A stretch of DNA of 64,000 bases, taken from Candidatus Blautia intestinavium (GTDB taxonomy: Bacteria; Bacillota; Clostridia; Lachnospirales; Lachnospiraceae). The position numbers were made by a program, and so were the translations under genes. The stretch's first letter is position 1. Each line of letters opens with the position of its first letter. Below are positions 20,482-31,152 of this stretch, piece by piece. The notes below the pieces were generated by a model, which saw nothing but the letters and a program-made list of their open reading frames with translations, did no database searches and was not told the DNA's origin. The DNA lies in NCBI GenBank assembly GCA_019113745.1, contig DXGV01000051.1:51265-115264 (forward strand). The letters run 5' to 3'.

Positions 20482-22257
20482 TCAAAACTTCCGGAACCGC
20501 CGATAGCGTCTGTCAAGAAGCTCTCCCTCCGATAACTGCGTGTATGTCTGAAGGAAACACTCAATCTGCGGTTCCAGACGTTCTGTTACCTGGTTCAGAT
20601 TATCCTGGCAGAATCCCTCCGGCTCAGGAATGATCTGTTCAATGATCTCTCTGCTGTAAAGATCCGCCGCCGTCAGCTTCATAACCTCCGCCGCTTCATG
20701 GGCCTTGGAGCTGTCCTTCCAGAGAATACTGGCAAAGCCTTCCGGAGACAGGATCGAATATACGGAATTTTCCAGCATCCATACTTCGTCGCCTGCGGCC
20801 AGGGCAAGAGCTCCGCCGCTTCCTCCCTCTCCGATCACAATGGAGAGAACCGGAACGGTAAGTCCCGCCATTTCCCAGAGATTTTTCGCAATAGCCTCTC
20901 CCTGGCCCCGTTCCTCGGCCTCTATGCCGCAGAACGCTCCCGGCGTGTCAACAAAACAGATTACCGGACGTTTGAACTTCTCCGCCTGTTTCATAAGGCG
21001 GAGAGCCTTGCGGTATCCCTCCGGCATGGGCATGCCGAAGTTTCTTTTAATGTTTTCCTTGGTGCTGGTTCCCTTTTCCTGGGCGATCACCGTCACCGGC
21101 ATTCCATGGAATCTGGCGATTCCGCCGATCACCGCCTGATCGTCCCCGTAATTCCGGTCGCCGTGAAGCTCGATAAAATCAGTAAACAGCTCCCGGATAT
21201 AATCGCTTCCTGAGGGACGGTCGAGCTTACGGGAAAGCTGCACTCTGTCCCAGGCTGTAAGAGACTGATGATGCGGGAAAGCGGACGAATCCTCTTCTGC
21301 GACTGCCTGCTTTACCGTCTCATTTGCATCTGCAAAATCCTGCCGGGACTCTTCCCGTTGTTCGGTCTCTCCATTACCTTCGGCTGCTTTTTCCGCCTCA
21401 TACCCGTGCAGGCTGAGGATCTGGGTCAGAGTTTTTCTCTGATCCTCCCGTTTCACTATAGCGTCCACAAAACCATGTTCTTCCAGAAATTCCGCTCTCT
21501 GGAACCCTTTTGGAAGCTTCTGCCGGATGGTCTGCTCGATCACCCGCGGGCCGGCAAAGCCGATCAGCGCTCCCGGCTCCGCCAGGATCACATCACCAAG
21601 CATGGCGAAGCTTGCAGTCACTCCGCCTGTGGTGGGCTCCGTAAGAACCGAGATATACAGAAGTCCGGCGTCGCTGTGCCGCTTCAGGGCTGCCGACGTC
21701 TTCGCCATCTGCATAAGAGAAGTAATCCCCTCCTGCATCCTGGCTCCTCCGGAACAGGCATAGATGATCACAGGAAGTCTCTCCTCAGTTGCCCGTTCCA
21801 CTGCTCTGGTAATCTTTTCTCCGACAGCCCATCCCATGCTTGCCATGAGGAAACGCCCGTCGCAGACACCGATCACCGTCTCAATCCCGTTGATCTTTCC
21901 TTTTCCGGTCACCACCGCTTCACGGAGATTTGTTTTTTCCCGGGCTGCGGCAAGTTTTTCCTTATACCCACGGTAATGCATGGGATTTTCGCCTGTCAGG
22001 TCTTTGTCCCATTCTTCAAAAGTCCCCTCGTCAATGAGCATCTGGATCCTGCGGTACGCGTGAACACGGAAATACCCTCCGCACTTGGGACAGATATAGT
22101 ATCCGGCTTTTACGTCCTCCGCAATGATGGCTCCTCCGCATTTATTACATTTTCTCAGAAGTCCCTCCGGCACCTCCGGCCTTATAGTCCTTCCGAATCC
22201 GTGTCCCTGCGTCCTGGAAGATATCCTGGTCTTTTTGAACATATTCTCCAACTTCAT
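20482..22257 (-). CDS. Acetyl-CoA carboxylase carboxyltransferase, fused beta (AccD) and alpha (AccA) subunits
   Basis: N-terminal AccD with Cys4 zinc ribbon (CNKCGGAI..YYICPKCGGYFRV), acidic linker, then AccA (AWDRVQLSRKLDRPSGSDYIRELFTDFIELHGDR...). Confidence 0.95.
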   Translation of the reverse strand: MKLENMFKKTRISSRTQGHGFGRTIRPEVPEGLLRKCNKCGGAIIAEDVKAGYYICPKCGGYFRVHAYRRIQMLIDEGTFEEWDKDLTGENPMHYRGYKEKLAAAREKTNLREAVVTGKGKINGIETVIGVCDGRFLMASMGWAVGEKITRAVERATEERLPVIIYACSGGARMQEGITSLMQMAKTSAALKRHSDAGLLYISVLTEPTTGGVTASFAMLGDVILAEPGALIGFAGPRVIEQTIRQKLPKGFQRAEFLEEHGFVDAIVKREDQRKTLTQILSLHGYEAEKAAEGNGETEQREESRQDFADANETVKQAVAEEDSSAFPHHQSLTAWDRVQLSRKLDRPSGSDYIRELFTDFIELHGDRNYGDDQAVIGGIARFHGMPVTVIAQEKGTSTKENIKRNFGMPMPEGYRKALRLMKQAEKFKRPVICFVDTPGAFCGIEAEERGQGEAIAKNLWEMAGLTVPVLSIVIGEGGSGGALALAAGDEVWMLENSVYSILSPEGFASILWKDSSKAHEAAEVMKLTAADLYSREIIEQIIPEPEGFCQDNLNQVTERLEPQIECFLQTYTQLSEGELLDRRYRRFRKF

Positions 22258-22331
22258 AGCCCGTTACTCCTGTATTTCATCCAACCTGTTCTTATTTCCA
22301 TTAACTAAAGCATTCCGCAAATAACCGCTCT

Positions 22332-23681
22332 CTATCGCCGTTCCTTCTCCATCCGCTCAATAAACTCTACGTCTATGTTGCCGGACAGAAAATCCGGATG
22401 ATTCAGAATTTCATACTGATAATCCACATTGGTGTCGATACCTTCTATGATCACCTCGCCCAGCGCGCTCTGCATTTTCCGGATCGCTTCGTTCCGGTTC
22501 TTCGCCCATACGATCAGCTTAGCGATCATGGAATCATAGTAGGGCTGCACTGTATATCCGCTGTAAACCGCAGAATCAATACGGATTCCCTTTCCTCCCG
22601 GGAAGTACATATCGGTAATCGTTCCCGGAGAAGGCATAAAGCCTTTTGACGGGTTTTCCGCGTTGATACGGCATTCAATGGCATGTCCCGTAAGGCGGAT
22701 GTCTTCCTGCTTATAGGACAGCGGCTTTCCTGACGCGATGCGGATCTGTTCTTTTACCAGGTCCACTCCCGTCACCCACTCTGTCACCGGATGCTCCACC
22801 TGGATCCTGGTGTTCATCTCCATAAAATAGAATTTCTCATCTTTTTCCAGAAGAAACTCTATGGTTCCCGCGTTGACATATCCCGCGGCCTTCGCCGCTT
22901 TTACCGCCGCCTCTCCCATCTTCTGGCGAAGCGCTTCGGAAATAGCGATGCTTGGGGATTCCTCGATCATTTTCTGGTGATTTCTCTGAATAGAGCAGTC
23001 TCTCTCTCCAAGATGGATCACATTGCCGAATTTATCCGCCATGATCTGAAATTCAATGTGTCTCGGATGACGCACAAAATGTTCGATATACATGGTGCCG
23101 TCGCCAAAGGCCATCTGCGCTTCCTTCTGGGCGGTCTGAAAGCTTTCTGTAAACTCTTCCGGCGTATCGGCAACTCTCATGCCTTTTCCGCCGCCGCCAA
23201 GAGCCGCCTTGATGATCACAGGATAGCCGATCTCATCCGCCTCTTTCGCTCCGTCTTCCGCTGTGTATACCGGATTTGAGCCGCCCGGGATAACGGGAAC
23301 TCCCGCCTCCGCCATGGTATTTTTTGCCGCCTGCTTGTTTCCCAGACTTGCGATCACACTGGAAGGCGGTCCGATGAAGGTAATATTGCACTGTTCGCAG
23401 AGTTCGGCAAACTTGCTGTTCTCAGACAGAAAGCCAAACCCCGGATGAATGGCGTCCGCGCCGGATACGATCGTCGCGCTTATGATATTTTCCATACTCA
23501 GATAGCTCTGGGTGGAGGGAGCCGGCCCGATGCAGATCGCCTGATCCGCAAGCTGGGTATGAAGGGCTTCCCTGTCCGCCTCAGAATATACGGCTACCGT
23601 CTCGATTCCCATTTCCCGGCAGGCCCGGATGATACGCACGGCAATCTCGCCGCGGTTTGCTATCAGTACCTTTTTTATCAT
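22332..23681 (-). CDS. accC: Biotin carboxylase subunit of acetyl-CoA carboxylase
   Basis: MIKKVLIANRGEIAVRIIRACREMGIETVAVYSEADR.... Confidence 0.97.
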   Translation of the reverse strand: MIKKVLIANRGEIAVRIIRACREMGIETVAVYSEADREALHTQLADQAICIGPAPSTQSYLSMENIISATIVSGADAIHPGFGFLSENSKFAELCEQCNITFIGPPSSVIASLGNKQAAKNTMAEAGVPVIPGGSNPVYTAEDGAKEADEIGYPVIIKAALGGGGKGMRVADTPEEFTESFQTAQKEAQMAFGDGTMYIEHFVRHPRHIEFQIMADKFGNVIHLGERDCSIQRNHQKMIEESPSIAISEALRQKMGEAAVKAAKAAGYVNAGTIEFLLEKDEKFYFMEMNTRIQVEHPVTEWVTGVDLVKEQIRIASGKPLSYKQEDIRLTGHAIECRINAENPSKGFMPSPGTITDMYFPGGKGIRIDSAVYSGYTVQPYYDSMIAKLIVWAKNRNEAIRKMQSALGEVIIEGIDTNVDYQYEILNHPDFLSGNIDVEFIERMEKERR

Positions 23682-23691
23682 ATTCTTCCAC

Positions 23692-24120
23692 CTATCCAAT
23701 CATAAAGGTCAGTTCCGCGTCTACCACGACTTTTCCGTCCACACTGGCTACGGCATGGCCGATTCCCAGAGGACCTTTGGCCTTGATGATCGTGGTTTCC
23801 AGCTTCACCTTATCTCCGGGGCTTACCTTGCCGCGGAAACGGCAATTCTTAATACCGCCGAAATAAGCGGTCTTTCCCTTGTTTTCTTCCTTGCTCAGGA
23901 TTGCCACAGCTCCTGTCTGCGCCAGAGCTTCTACTGTAAGGACTCCCGGCATTACCGGCTCCTGGGGGAAATGTCCCCGGAAAAAGTCCTCGTGGAAAGT
24001 CACGCATTTATATCCTACCGCATACTGTCCCGGCTCATAGTCCTCAATATAGTCTATCAGCAAAAAAGGATGTCTGTGGGGAATGATCTGTTCGATTTCT
24101 TTGATACCCAGTTTTTTCAT
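23692..24120 (-). CDS. fabZ: 3-hydroxyacyl-ACP dehydratase
   Basis: IPHRHPFLLIDYI...GHFPQEPVMPGVLTVEALAQ. Confidence 0.96.
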   Translation of the reverse strand: MKKLGIKEIEQIIPHRHPFLLIDYIEDYEPGQYAVGYKCVTFHEDFFRGHFPQEPVMPGVLTVEALAQTGAVAILSKEENKGKTAYFGGIKNCRFRGKVSPGDKVKLETTIIKAKGPLGIGHAVASVDGKVVVDAELTFMIG

Positions 24121-24131
24121 ATCTCCGCCCC

Positions 24132-24587
24132 CTACTGATTTACAATGCGGAACAAAGGCTGTCCATACTCTACCGCCTGTCCGTTTTCCACATAGATCTC
24201 AGCGATCTTTCCGCTGTAATCGCTTTCTATCTCGTTCATAAGCTTCATTGCTTCCACAATGGCAAGGGTCTGTCCCTTTTTCACTGTATCCCCAAGAGAT
24301 ACGAAGGGATCCGCGTCCTCGGAAGGAGCTGCGTAGAAGGTTCCCACAAGAGGAGCTTTTACGATCATTCCCTCCGGCTCCGCCGCTGTTTCCCCGCCTG
24401 CGTTTCCCGTTTCTGTTACGGCTGCCGCCTGAGGCGCCGCAGCGGCAACAGTCTGTACCTGTACGGGGATCTGCTGGGGCTGTTCTTTTACAAAATGTAT
24501 ATTCGTGCCGTTTTCCTCGTAATGAAACTCTGTCAGTTCGGAATCAGACACTGCTTTGATCAATGTAAGAAGATTTTCAAATTCCAT
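24132..24587 (-). CDS. accB: Biotin carboxyl carrier protein
   Basis: Biotinylation motif [11 protein letters not shown]; start [13 protein letters not shown] at 24587. Confidence 0.96.
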   Translation of the reverse strand: MEFENLLTLIKAVSDSELTEFHYEENGTNIHFVKEQPQQIPVQVQTVAAAAPQAAAVTETGNAGGETAAEPEGMIVKAPLVGTFYAAPSEDADPFVSLGDTVKKGQTLAIVEAMKLMNEIESDYSGKIAEIYVENGQAVEYGQPLFRIVNQ

Positions 24588-24592
24588 AGTGA

Positions 24593-25834
24593 TTACTCCT
24601 CGTATTTCTTCACCAGAAGGGTTGCGTTGTGGCCTCCAAAGCCAAGAGAATTGCTCATGGCATAGCGGATTTCCTTTTCCACCGGAGCGCCGATCGCATA
24701 GTTCAGGTCGCACTCTTCGTCTGTTTCCGTTGTTCCTACCGTCTGATGGATAAAACCGTCCTCAATGGACTTCACGCAGGTGATAAATTCCACGCCGCCG
24801 GCTGCGCCCAGAAGATGCCCGATCATAGATTTTGTGGAATTTATGATCACATTCTCCGCCGCGGAACCGAACGCCGCATGGATAGCCCTTGTCTCAAAAA
24901 GATCGTTATGATGGGTGCTGGTTCCGTGAGCGTTGATATACTCTACCTCTTCCGGACTTACTCCCGCTTCCTCCATTGCAAGGCTCATTGCTTTTGCCGC
25001 GCCGCTTCCGTCTTCAATAGGAGAAGTAATATGATAAGCGTCCGCTGTGGCGCCGTAGCCTACAACCTCCGCATAAATCTTCGCGCCTCTGGCTTTTGCG
25101 TGCTCCAGCTCTTCCAGGATCACCACGCCGGCGCCTTCGCCCAGAACAAAGCCGCTTCTCTCTTTATCAAAAGGAATAGAAGCTCTCATGGGATCCTCAG
25201 ATTTTGTCAGAGCGGTAAGAGCGGTAAATCCAGCCACTCCTGTGGGGCAGATGCTGCTCTCTGTGCCACCTGCAGCCATGATATCCGCGTCTCCGTACTG
25301 GATCGCGCGGAAAGCGTCTCCGATACTGTGTGTTCCGGACGCGCAGGCAGTCACCACATCTGTACATTTTCCGCGGAAACCAAGCTGAATGGAAATATTT
25401 CCCGCAGCCATATTGGAGATCATAAGGGGAACCATCAGCGGCGGAACCTTATTCGGACCCTGGCTTAAGATCTTTCCGTAGCTCAGCTCCAGCTCCTGAA
25501 GACTTCCGATTCCGGAGCCTACGATCACGCCTGCGCGGAAAGGATCTTCCTCCTCGATGTTCAGGCCGGAATCCTCGTAGGCTTCCTTTGCCGCAGCCAC
25601 CGCATACTGGGAAAAAGGCTCCATACGTCTGGCCGCTTTCGGATCCATATAATCTTTTGCCTTGAAATCCTTCACCTCTGCCGCAAGCTTTACTTTATAT
25701 TCTGTTGTGTCAAATTTGGTAATGGGGCCGATTCCTACTTTTCCTTCGCGGATGCCCGCCCAGAAATCTTTCACATTGTTTCCAATGGGAGTAACTGCTC
25801 CAAGACCTGTGACAACGACTCTTCTCTTACTCAT
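24593..25834 (-). CDS. fabF: Beta-ketoacyl-ACP synthase II
   Basis: [19 protein letters not shown]...[15 protein letters not shown]...[11 protein letters not shown]. Confidence 0.97.
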   Translation of the reverse strand: MSKRRVVVTGLGAVTPIGNNVKDFWAGIREGKVGIGPITKFDTTEYKVKLAAEVKDFKAKDYMDPKAARRMEPFSQYAVAAAKEAYEDSGLNIEEEDPFRAGVIVGSGIGSLQELELSYGKILSQGPNKVPPLMVPLMISNMAAGNISIQLGFRGKCTDVVTACASGTHSIGDAFRAIQYGDADIMAAGGTESSICPTGVAGFTALTALTKSEDPMRASIPFDKERSGFVLGEGAGVVILEELEHAKARGAKIYAEVVGYGATADAYHITSPIEDGSGAAKAMSLAMEEAGVSPEEVEYINAHGTSTHHNDLFETRAIHAAFGSAAENVIINSTKSMIGHLLGAAGGVEFITCVKSIEDGFIHQTVGTTETDEECDLNYAIGAPVEKEIRYAMSNSLGFGGHNATLLVKKYEE

Positions 25835-26583
25835 ATCACCATTCCTCCGTCAACCTGAATTACCTGTCCGGTAATATACGCCGCGTCGTCCGATGCCAGA
25901 AACGCTACTGTTTTCGCAATATCCTCCGGCTTTCCGAAATGTCCCAGAGGAATCTGGGCTACAGATGCTTCTTTTACTTTATCCGGCAGAACGGCAGTCA
26001 TCTCTGTCTCAATAAATCCGGGAGCAACCGCATTGACCGTGATGCCTCTTGATGCAAGCTCTCTTGCCGCCGACTTTGTAAGGCCGATCACGCCTGCCTT
26101 GGACGCCGCATAGTTGGCCTGACCCGCATTTCCGGCGATTCCCACAACGGAAGCCATGCTGATGATCCTGCCGCTTCTCTGCTTCAGCATCTGGCGGGAA
26201 ACAAATCTCATCATATTGAAGGTACCCTTGAGATTTACATTGATCACGCTGTCAAAATTCTCCTCGGACATGGCCATCAGAAGACCGTCTTTTGTGATTC
26301 CAGCGTTATTTACAAGGATATCAATGCTTCCGAATTCCTTTACGATCTCACGGACAGCAGTCTCACATGCTCCGTGATCCGCCACGTTCCACTGACGAAC
26401 CTCAGCCTGTCCGCCGTTTTCCTGGATTTCCTTCTGTACTTCCTTCGCTCTGTCAGCAGAGCCATTATAATTGATGATCACCCGTACGCCTCTTGATGCA
26501 AGCTCCAGGGCAATGGCTCTTCCGATTCCCCTGGAAGCACCTGTGACAACGGCTGTTTTTGTCTTATTCTGCTGTTCTGCCAT
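25831..26583 (-). CDS. fabG: 3-oxoacyl-ACP reductase
   Basis: SDR fold [26 protein letters not shown]. Confidence 0.95.
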   Translation of the reverse strand: MAEQQNKTKTAVVTGASRGIGRAIALELASRGVRVIINYNGSADRAKEVQKEIQENGGQAEVRQWNVADHGACETAVREIVKEFGSIDILVNNAGITKDGLLMAMSEENFDSVINVNLKGTFNMMRFVSRQMLKQRSGRIISMASVVGIAGNAGQANYAASKAGVIGLTKSAARELASRGITVNAVAPGFIETEMTAVLPDKVKEASVAQIPLGHFGKPEDIAKTVAFLASDDAAYITGQVIQVDGGMVI

Positions 26584-26621
26584 TTATGTTATCTCCTCTC
26601 CGGAATCTGTCTGGGCAGTAG

Positions 26622-27551
26622 TCAGTTGCTTCCCGCCAGCTCTTCGCAGACTTTTGCAGCTTCTTCCCAGCTTCCGATATGATACATTTTTACATCTTTA
26701 TTGATCTTTCTCATAAATCCGGCCAGAGTTTTTCCCGGACCGATCTCTACGAAGGTATCTACGCCTTCTTTTATCATTGTTTCCATACTCTGTTCCCAGC
26801 GCACGGAAGAGCTTACCTGCTTCACAAGAAGCTCCCTGATCTTTGCGGAATCTGTGATCACTTCCGCGTTTACATTCGCCACATAAGGAATACTGAGCGC
26901 CGTAATCGTGGCGCCGTCCAGAACCTCTTTCAGCTTTTCTCCCGCCGGAATCATCATGGGAGAATGGAACGGCCCGCTGACGTTCAGAGGAAGAACTCTT
27001 CTGGCTCCCGCTTCTTTCAGCGCCTCTGAAGCCTTCTGTACCCCTTCTGCCTTTCCGGTAATGACAATCTGTCCCGGACAGTTATAGTTGGCAATGGATA
27101 CGCCCTCAATATCCCTGATCGTATCCTCAATGACAGCGGCTTCCATTCCAAGTACCGCCGCCATGGCGCCGGAGCCTGCCGGGGCTGCGTTTTCCATATA
27201 AATACCCCTGGCGCGGACTGTACGGATAGCGTCCATATCGCTCATTCCTCCGGCCACAGCTATGGCGCAGTACTCTCCAAGGCTCAGGCCCGCCGTCATA
27301 TCAGGCTTCAACCCCTTTGTCTCCACCTCTCTCGTCATGGCAAGACAGGCAGTTACCATAGCAGCCTGTGTATACTCTGTTTTATCCAGACGGTCATTTT
27401 TTTCAAAGCACAGCTCCCTGAGGTCAAGGCCAAGAAGCTCTGAACCTTTATCAAAAATTTCCTTTGCCAGAGCGCCGTTGTCATAGAAATCTTTTCCCAT
27501 TCCCGCGGTCTGGGCTCCCTGTCCAGGATATATAAATGCAATCTTACTCAT
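26622..27551 (-). CDS. fabD: Malonyl-CoA:ACP transacylase
   Basis: IAFIYPGQGAQTAGMGKDFY...GLSLGEYCAIA. Confidence 0.96.
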   Translation of the reverse strand: MSKIAFIYPGQGAQTAGMGKDFYDNGALAKEIFDKGSELLGLDLRELCFEKNDRLDKTEYTQAAMVTACLAMTREVETKGLKPDMTAGLSLGEYCAIAVAGGMSDMDAIRTVRARGIYMENAAPAGSGAMAAVLGMEAAVIEDTIRDIEGVSIANYNCPGQIVITGKAEGVQKASEALKEAGARRVLPLNVSGPFHSPMMIPAGEKLKEVLDGATITALSIPYVANVNAEVITDSAKIRELLVKQVSSSVRWEQSMETMIKEGVDTFVEIGPGKTLAGFMRKINKDVKMYHIGSWEEAAKVCEELAGSN

Positions 27552-27552
27552 C

Positions 27553-28482
27553 TTATAACGCTCCATTCATCAGGCTTTCCGCCTTTGCTACCATTGTGCG
27601 GATCAGATCGCTGCAGGATAAGCTTTCTTTTACAAGGCCCGCGCTCTGTCCTGCCATCAGGCTTCCGCCCTTTACATCTCCGTCCTGCACGGCTCTTCTC
27701 AGGCTTCCCAACGTCAGAGACTCCAGCTCCTCAAAGGGCGCTCCCGCCTGCTCCAGCTCCAGATATTTTCTTGCCATATCGTTGCGGAGCACACGGATGG
27801 GATGTCCTGTGGATCTTCCGGTAACACGGGTGTCAATGTCCTTGGCTCTCAGGATACTGTTTTTATAGTTTTCATGGATAACAGATTCTTTGGAAGCCGC
27901 GAAGGCAGTTCCTACCTGCACGCCTTTCGCACCCAGCATGAAAGCCGCCGCCATTCCTCTTCCGTCTGCGATTCCGCCTGCCGCTATCACCGGAATGCTC
28001 ACCGCGTCCACTACCTGCGGCACAAGCGCCATAGTAGTGATCTCGCCGATATGTCCGCCGGCCTCTGTTCCTTCTGCAACCACCGCGTCGGCGCCGCAGC
28101 GTTCCATACGCTTTGCAAGGGCGGAAGACGCAACCACAGGAATTACTTTCACTCCTGCCGCTTTCCAGTCCGCCATATATTTTTCCGGGCTTCCCGCGCC
28201 TGTAGTAACTACCTGCACGCCCTCTTCGATCACAACCTTAGCCACTGCGTCGGCCTCCGGGCTCATCAGCATAATATTCACACCGAAAGGCTTATCTGTC
28301 ATTTTCTTTGCCTCACGGATCTGTTCTCTCACCCATTCTGCCGGAGCTGCCGCAGCCGCGATCAGGCCAAGGCCTCCTGCGTTGGATACCGCAGACGCCA
28401 GATGGCATTCCGCCACCCATGCCATACCTCCCTGTATAACGGGATACTCAATTCCCAGTAATTCTGTGATTTCTGTCTTCAT
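27553..28482 (-). CDS. fabK: Enoyl-ACP reductase II (FMN-dependent)
   Basis: NMO-like TIM barrel (IEYPVIQGGMAWVAECHLASAVSNAGGLG) inside a fab operon. Confidence 0.93.
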   Translation of the reverse strand: MKTEITELLGIEYPVIQGGMAWVAECHLASAVSNAGGLGLIAAAAAPAEWVREQIREAKKMTDKPFGVNIMLMSPEADAVAKVVIEEGVQVVTTGAGSPEKYMADWKAAGVKVIPVVASSALAKRMERCGADAVVAEGTEAGGHIGEITTMALVPQVVDAVSIPVIAAGGIADGRGMAAAFMLGAKGVQVGTAFAASKESVIHENYKNSILRAKDIDTRVTGRSTGHPIRVLRNDMARKYLELEQAGAPFEELESLTLGSLRRAVQDGDVKGGSLMAGQSAGLVKESLSCSDLIRTMVAKAESLMNGAL

Positions 28483-28551
28483 CTGAAACCCTCTCATTCC
28501 ATATACTTCTGCTGTTATAATCTGCTATGATACCGGCACGCTTCGCTATCA

Positions 28552-28776
28552 TTATTTATGCTCTTCGATGTATGCGATAACGTCGCCTACCGTTGTGATT
28601 TTTTCCAGATCCTCGCTTGGGATCTCTACGGAAAATTCTTCCTCAAGAGCCATTGCCAGCTCAAAAAGATCCAGGGAATCCGCGTGAAGATCCTCTGTAA
28701 AGGAAGTAGCCTCTGTAATGGATGCTGCCTCTGCTCCTAAAGTTTCTGCTGTAAGTTCGATTACTCTTTCTAACAT
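28552..28776 (-). CDS. acpP: Acyl carrier protein
   Basis: DLHADSLDLFELAMALEEEF phosphopantetheine site. Confidence 0.96.
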   Translation of the reverse strand: MLERVIELTAETLGAEAASITEATSFTEDLHADSLDLFELAMALEEEFSVEIPSEDLEKITTVGDVIAYIEEHK

Positions 28777-28886
28777 GATTGTTCTCCTTTTTCTTTTTTA
28801 TATTGTAATTTTGTTTTTAACGATAAATAGCGTCCGTGCGCGAAAACGCAATACGGTCGGCTGAGTTCTGCGGATTTTCACCGGCC

Positions 28887-29885
28887 TCAGATTCCCCACT
28901 CCAGTACTGCGGCCCCCCAGGAAAGCCCCGCGCCGAATCCTGCCATAACAATCTTCTGGCCTTTTTTCAGAAGACCCCTGCGGTTCATCTCGTTTAAAAG
29001 GATGGGAATGCTGGCTGATGACGTATTGCCGTATTCCTGAAGGTTCATCGGAAATCTGGAGATATCTGTTTTCAGTCTCTTCGCCACAGATTCTACAATC
29101 CTTTTATTAGCCTGATGAAGAATGAACCAGTCGATATCCTCTGCTGTAAGTCCGTTGGAATCCAGTACCTCATGGATCACCTCCGGAACCTTCCGGACCG
29201 CGAACTGGAATACTGCCTTTCCATCCATGGAGATTTCCATCTCTGCGCTTCCGCCCCAGTCGACTGACTGGCCGGGAAGATTTCCTTCCTTTCCGGCCTT
29301 TGCGGCGTTAGGCCCTGTACAGAGAAGCGCCGGGCCTCCTTTGCCGTCGGAATGAGCCGCGGAAATCCAGTTTCTTCCCTCTTCCGCTTTCAGGACAACT
29401 GCTCCGGAACCGTCTCCAAAAAGAATGCAGGTTCCACGGTCCTCCCAGTTTACAATCCTGGAAAGACATTCGCTCCCCACCACAAGAATGGTCTTATACA
29501 TACCGGCCGCAATATATGCCTGCGCAGTCTGATAAGCAAAAAGAAAACCGCTGCAGGCAGCGTTCAGGTCAAAACATACGGCGTTTACCGCCTGAAGCCT
29601 TTCCTGTATTTCACAGGCAGCGCATGGAAAAATATGATCCGGCGTCGCCGTCGCGGCCAGTATCATTTCAATTTCCTCAGGCCGGATTCCGGCCTCCTTT
29701 AGCGCCTGCCTTCCAGCTTCTGCCGCCATAGAAGCAGTTGATTCTTCTACGGCGATCCGGCGCCGGATCACTCCGGTGCGCTCCTGTATCCACTGATCGC
29801 TGGTATCTACGAATTTTGCTATCTCATTATTATCCAGGATACGGGCCGGCACACAGGCCCCGGTTCCGCAAATCGCTCCTGTCAT
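28887..29885 (-). CDS. fabH: Beta-ketoacyl-ACP synthase III
   Basis: MTGAICGTGACVPARILDNNEIAKFVDTSDQWIQERTGV...; track start 29990 lies inside the promoter, so 29885 preferred. Confidence 0.95.
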   Translation of the reverse strand: MTGAICGTGACVPARILDNNEIAKFVDTSDQWIQERTGVIRRRIAVEESTASMAAEAGRQALKEAGIRPEEIEMILAATATPDHIFPCAACEIQERLQAVNAVCFDLNAACSGFLFAYQTAQAYIAAGMYKTILVVGSECLSRIVNWEDRGTCILFGDGSGAVVLKAEEGRNWISAAHSDGKGGPALLCTGPNAAKAGKEGNLPGQSVDWGGSAEMEISMDGKAVFQFAVRKVPEVIHEVLDSNGLTAEDIDWFILHQANKRIVESVAKRLKTDISRFPMNLQEYGNTSSASIPILLNEMNRRGLLKKGQKIVMAGFGAGLSWGAAVLEWGI

Positions 29886-29976
29886 GGTCTGCTCTCCTCT
29901 CATAAGAATTTTTCTATACCTGTCGAGGACATAAGATTTCTGATCATATGCTTCCTGATATTTTTGAAAATAAAAT

Positions 29977-30019
29977 ATTTTGATTATCAAAGTATAATCC
30001 TGTACAGAAGCCTTGTCAA
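29977..30019 (-). promoter_or_regulatory. fab operon promoter with FabT-like operator
   Basis: Minus strand TTGACA (30014-30019), exact 17-bp spacer, TATACT (29991-29996); ATTTTGATTATCAAAGT at 29977-29993 fits the FabT box pattern AnTTTGATTATCAAAnT and overlaps the -10. Confidence 0.8.
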
Positions 30020-30060
30020 GAGAAAAATTATATAAGAACTGTCTTTTCTCCCGAATTTTA

Positions 30061-30089
30061 TTGACATCAGCAAAATCTGCATAGATAAT
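30061..30089 (+). promoter_or_regulatory. Promoter of aldo/keto reductase gene
   Basis: TTGACA - 17 bp - GATAAT. Confidence 0.65.
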
Positions 30090-30137
30090 AAAAGCTGCTT
30101 TTTATATTGATAATAATAGAAAGGGGATTGCCTGAAA

Positions 30138-31109
30138 ATGAAAAAAATACATTTGCCTGAAACAGATCTGGAGCTTTCCGCCATGGGACTTGGCTGTGTC
30201 AACGCCGGTCTGAAATGGGACGGAACTGACGCCGACAGAATTTTTGACGCCTATTTTGATTTAGGAGGAAATGTTTACGATACCGCGAGAGTTTACTCTG
30301 ACTGGATCCCTCCGGAAACCGGAAGAAGCGAACGGGTTATCGGCGACTGGCTTTCACGGAGCGGCAAACGCCATGATGTGATCCTGATCACAAAAGGAGG
30401 ACATCCGGATATGACCTGTCCTTCTCCTGATATGCACAAGACAAGAGTCACCGCGGAAAATATGCGCAGAGATCTGGAGCTTTCTCTGAAAACTCTCCGT
30501 ACAGACTATATTGATATTTATTTTTATCACAGAGATAATGAAGAGATTCCCGCAGGAGATCTTGTGGAGATCATGGAAGAATTCCGGAAAGAAGGAAAGA
30601 TCCGTTTCTATGGCTGCTCCAACTGGAGTACAGAAAGAATGAAAGAAGCAGACGCCTATGCGGCGGCTCACGGATACCGGGGCTTTGCCGCCAACCAGGC
30701 CCTCTTTAATGTAGGTCTTGCCGCCATGAATCCTCCCGCCGACGATACGCTCGCCCTGATGGACGTGGAAATGCGGCGGTATCACCTGGAAAATCCCAAC
30801 AATCTTGCCATGCCTTATATGGCGAACTGCAGCGGCTTTTTCCACAAGCTTTTTGCAAAAGGAAAAGACGCGGTCCGCGATTCCGAATATTATACACCGG
30901 GAAATCTCAAAACTGCCGAAGCCCTTCACCAGATTACCGCCGAATATGGCTGCTCTCTTACCCAGGCTGTTCTGGGATTTCTGACCTGCCGGGATTTCAC
31001 CTGTCTGCCCCTTTACGGTCCCAGGAACGTGGAAGATCTTTCAGACGCAGCCGGAACCTTCCAGATTCCCTTCCGCCGGGAAGATTATCCGGATTATTCA
31101 TCCAGATAG
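30138..31109 (+). CDS. Aldo/keto reductase
   Basis: AKR fold: ALGLGCVNAGL..., LELSLKTLRTDYIDIYFYHRDN, FRKEGKIRFYGCSNW. Confidence 0.93.
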   Translation: MKKIHLPETDLELSAMGLGCVNAGLKWDGTDADRIFDAYFDLGGNVYDTARVYSDWIPPETGRSERVIGDWLSRSGKRHDVILITKGGHPDMTCPSPDMHKTRVTAENMRRDLELSLKTLRTDYIDIYFYHRDNEEIPAGDLVEIMEEFRKEGKIRFYGCSNWSTERMKEADAYAAAHGYRGFAANQALFNVGLAAMNPPADDTLALMDVEMRRYHLENPNNLAMPYMANCSGFFHKLFAKGKDAVRDSEYYTPGNLKTAEALHQITAEYGCSLTQAVLGFLTCRDFTCLPLYGPRNVEDLSDAAGTFQIPFRREDYPDYSSR

Positions 31110-31152
31110 ACCGGCGTTGGCGCGCAGAAGCGGTATGCTGTAAAATACGTTT

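Noticed and set aside
29886-29990. Track N-terminal extension of FabH (MIIKIFYFQKYQEAYDQK...)
   Set aside because: The track start lies within the promoter -10/FabT box; ATG at 29885 gives the canonical FabH N-terminus.
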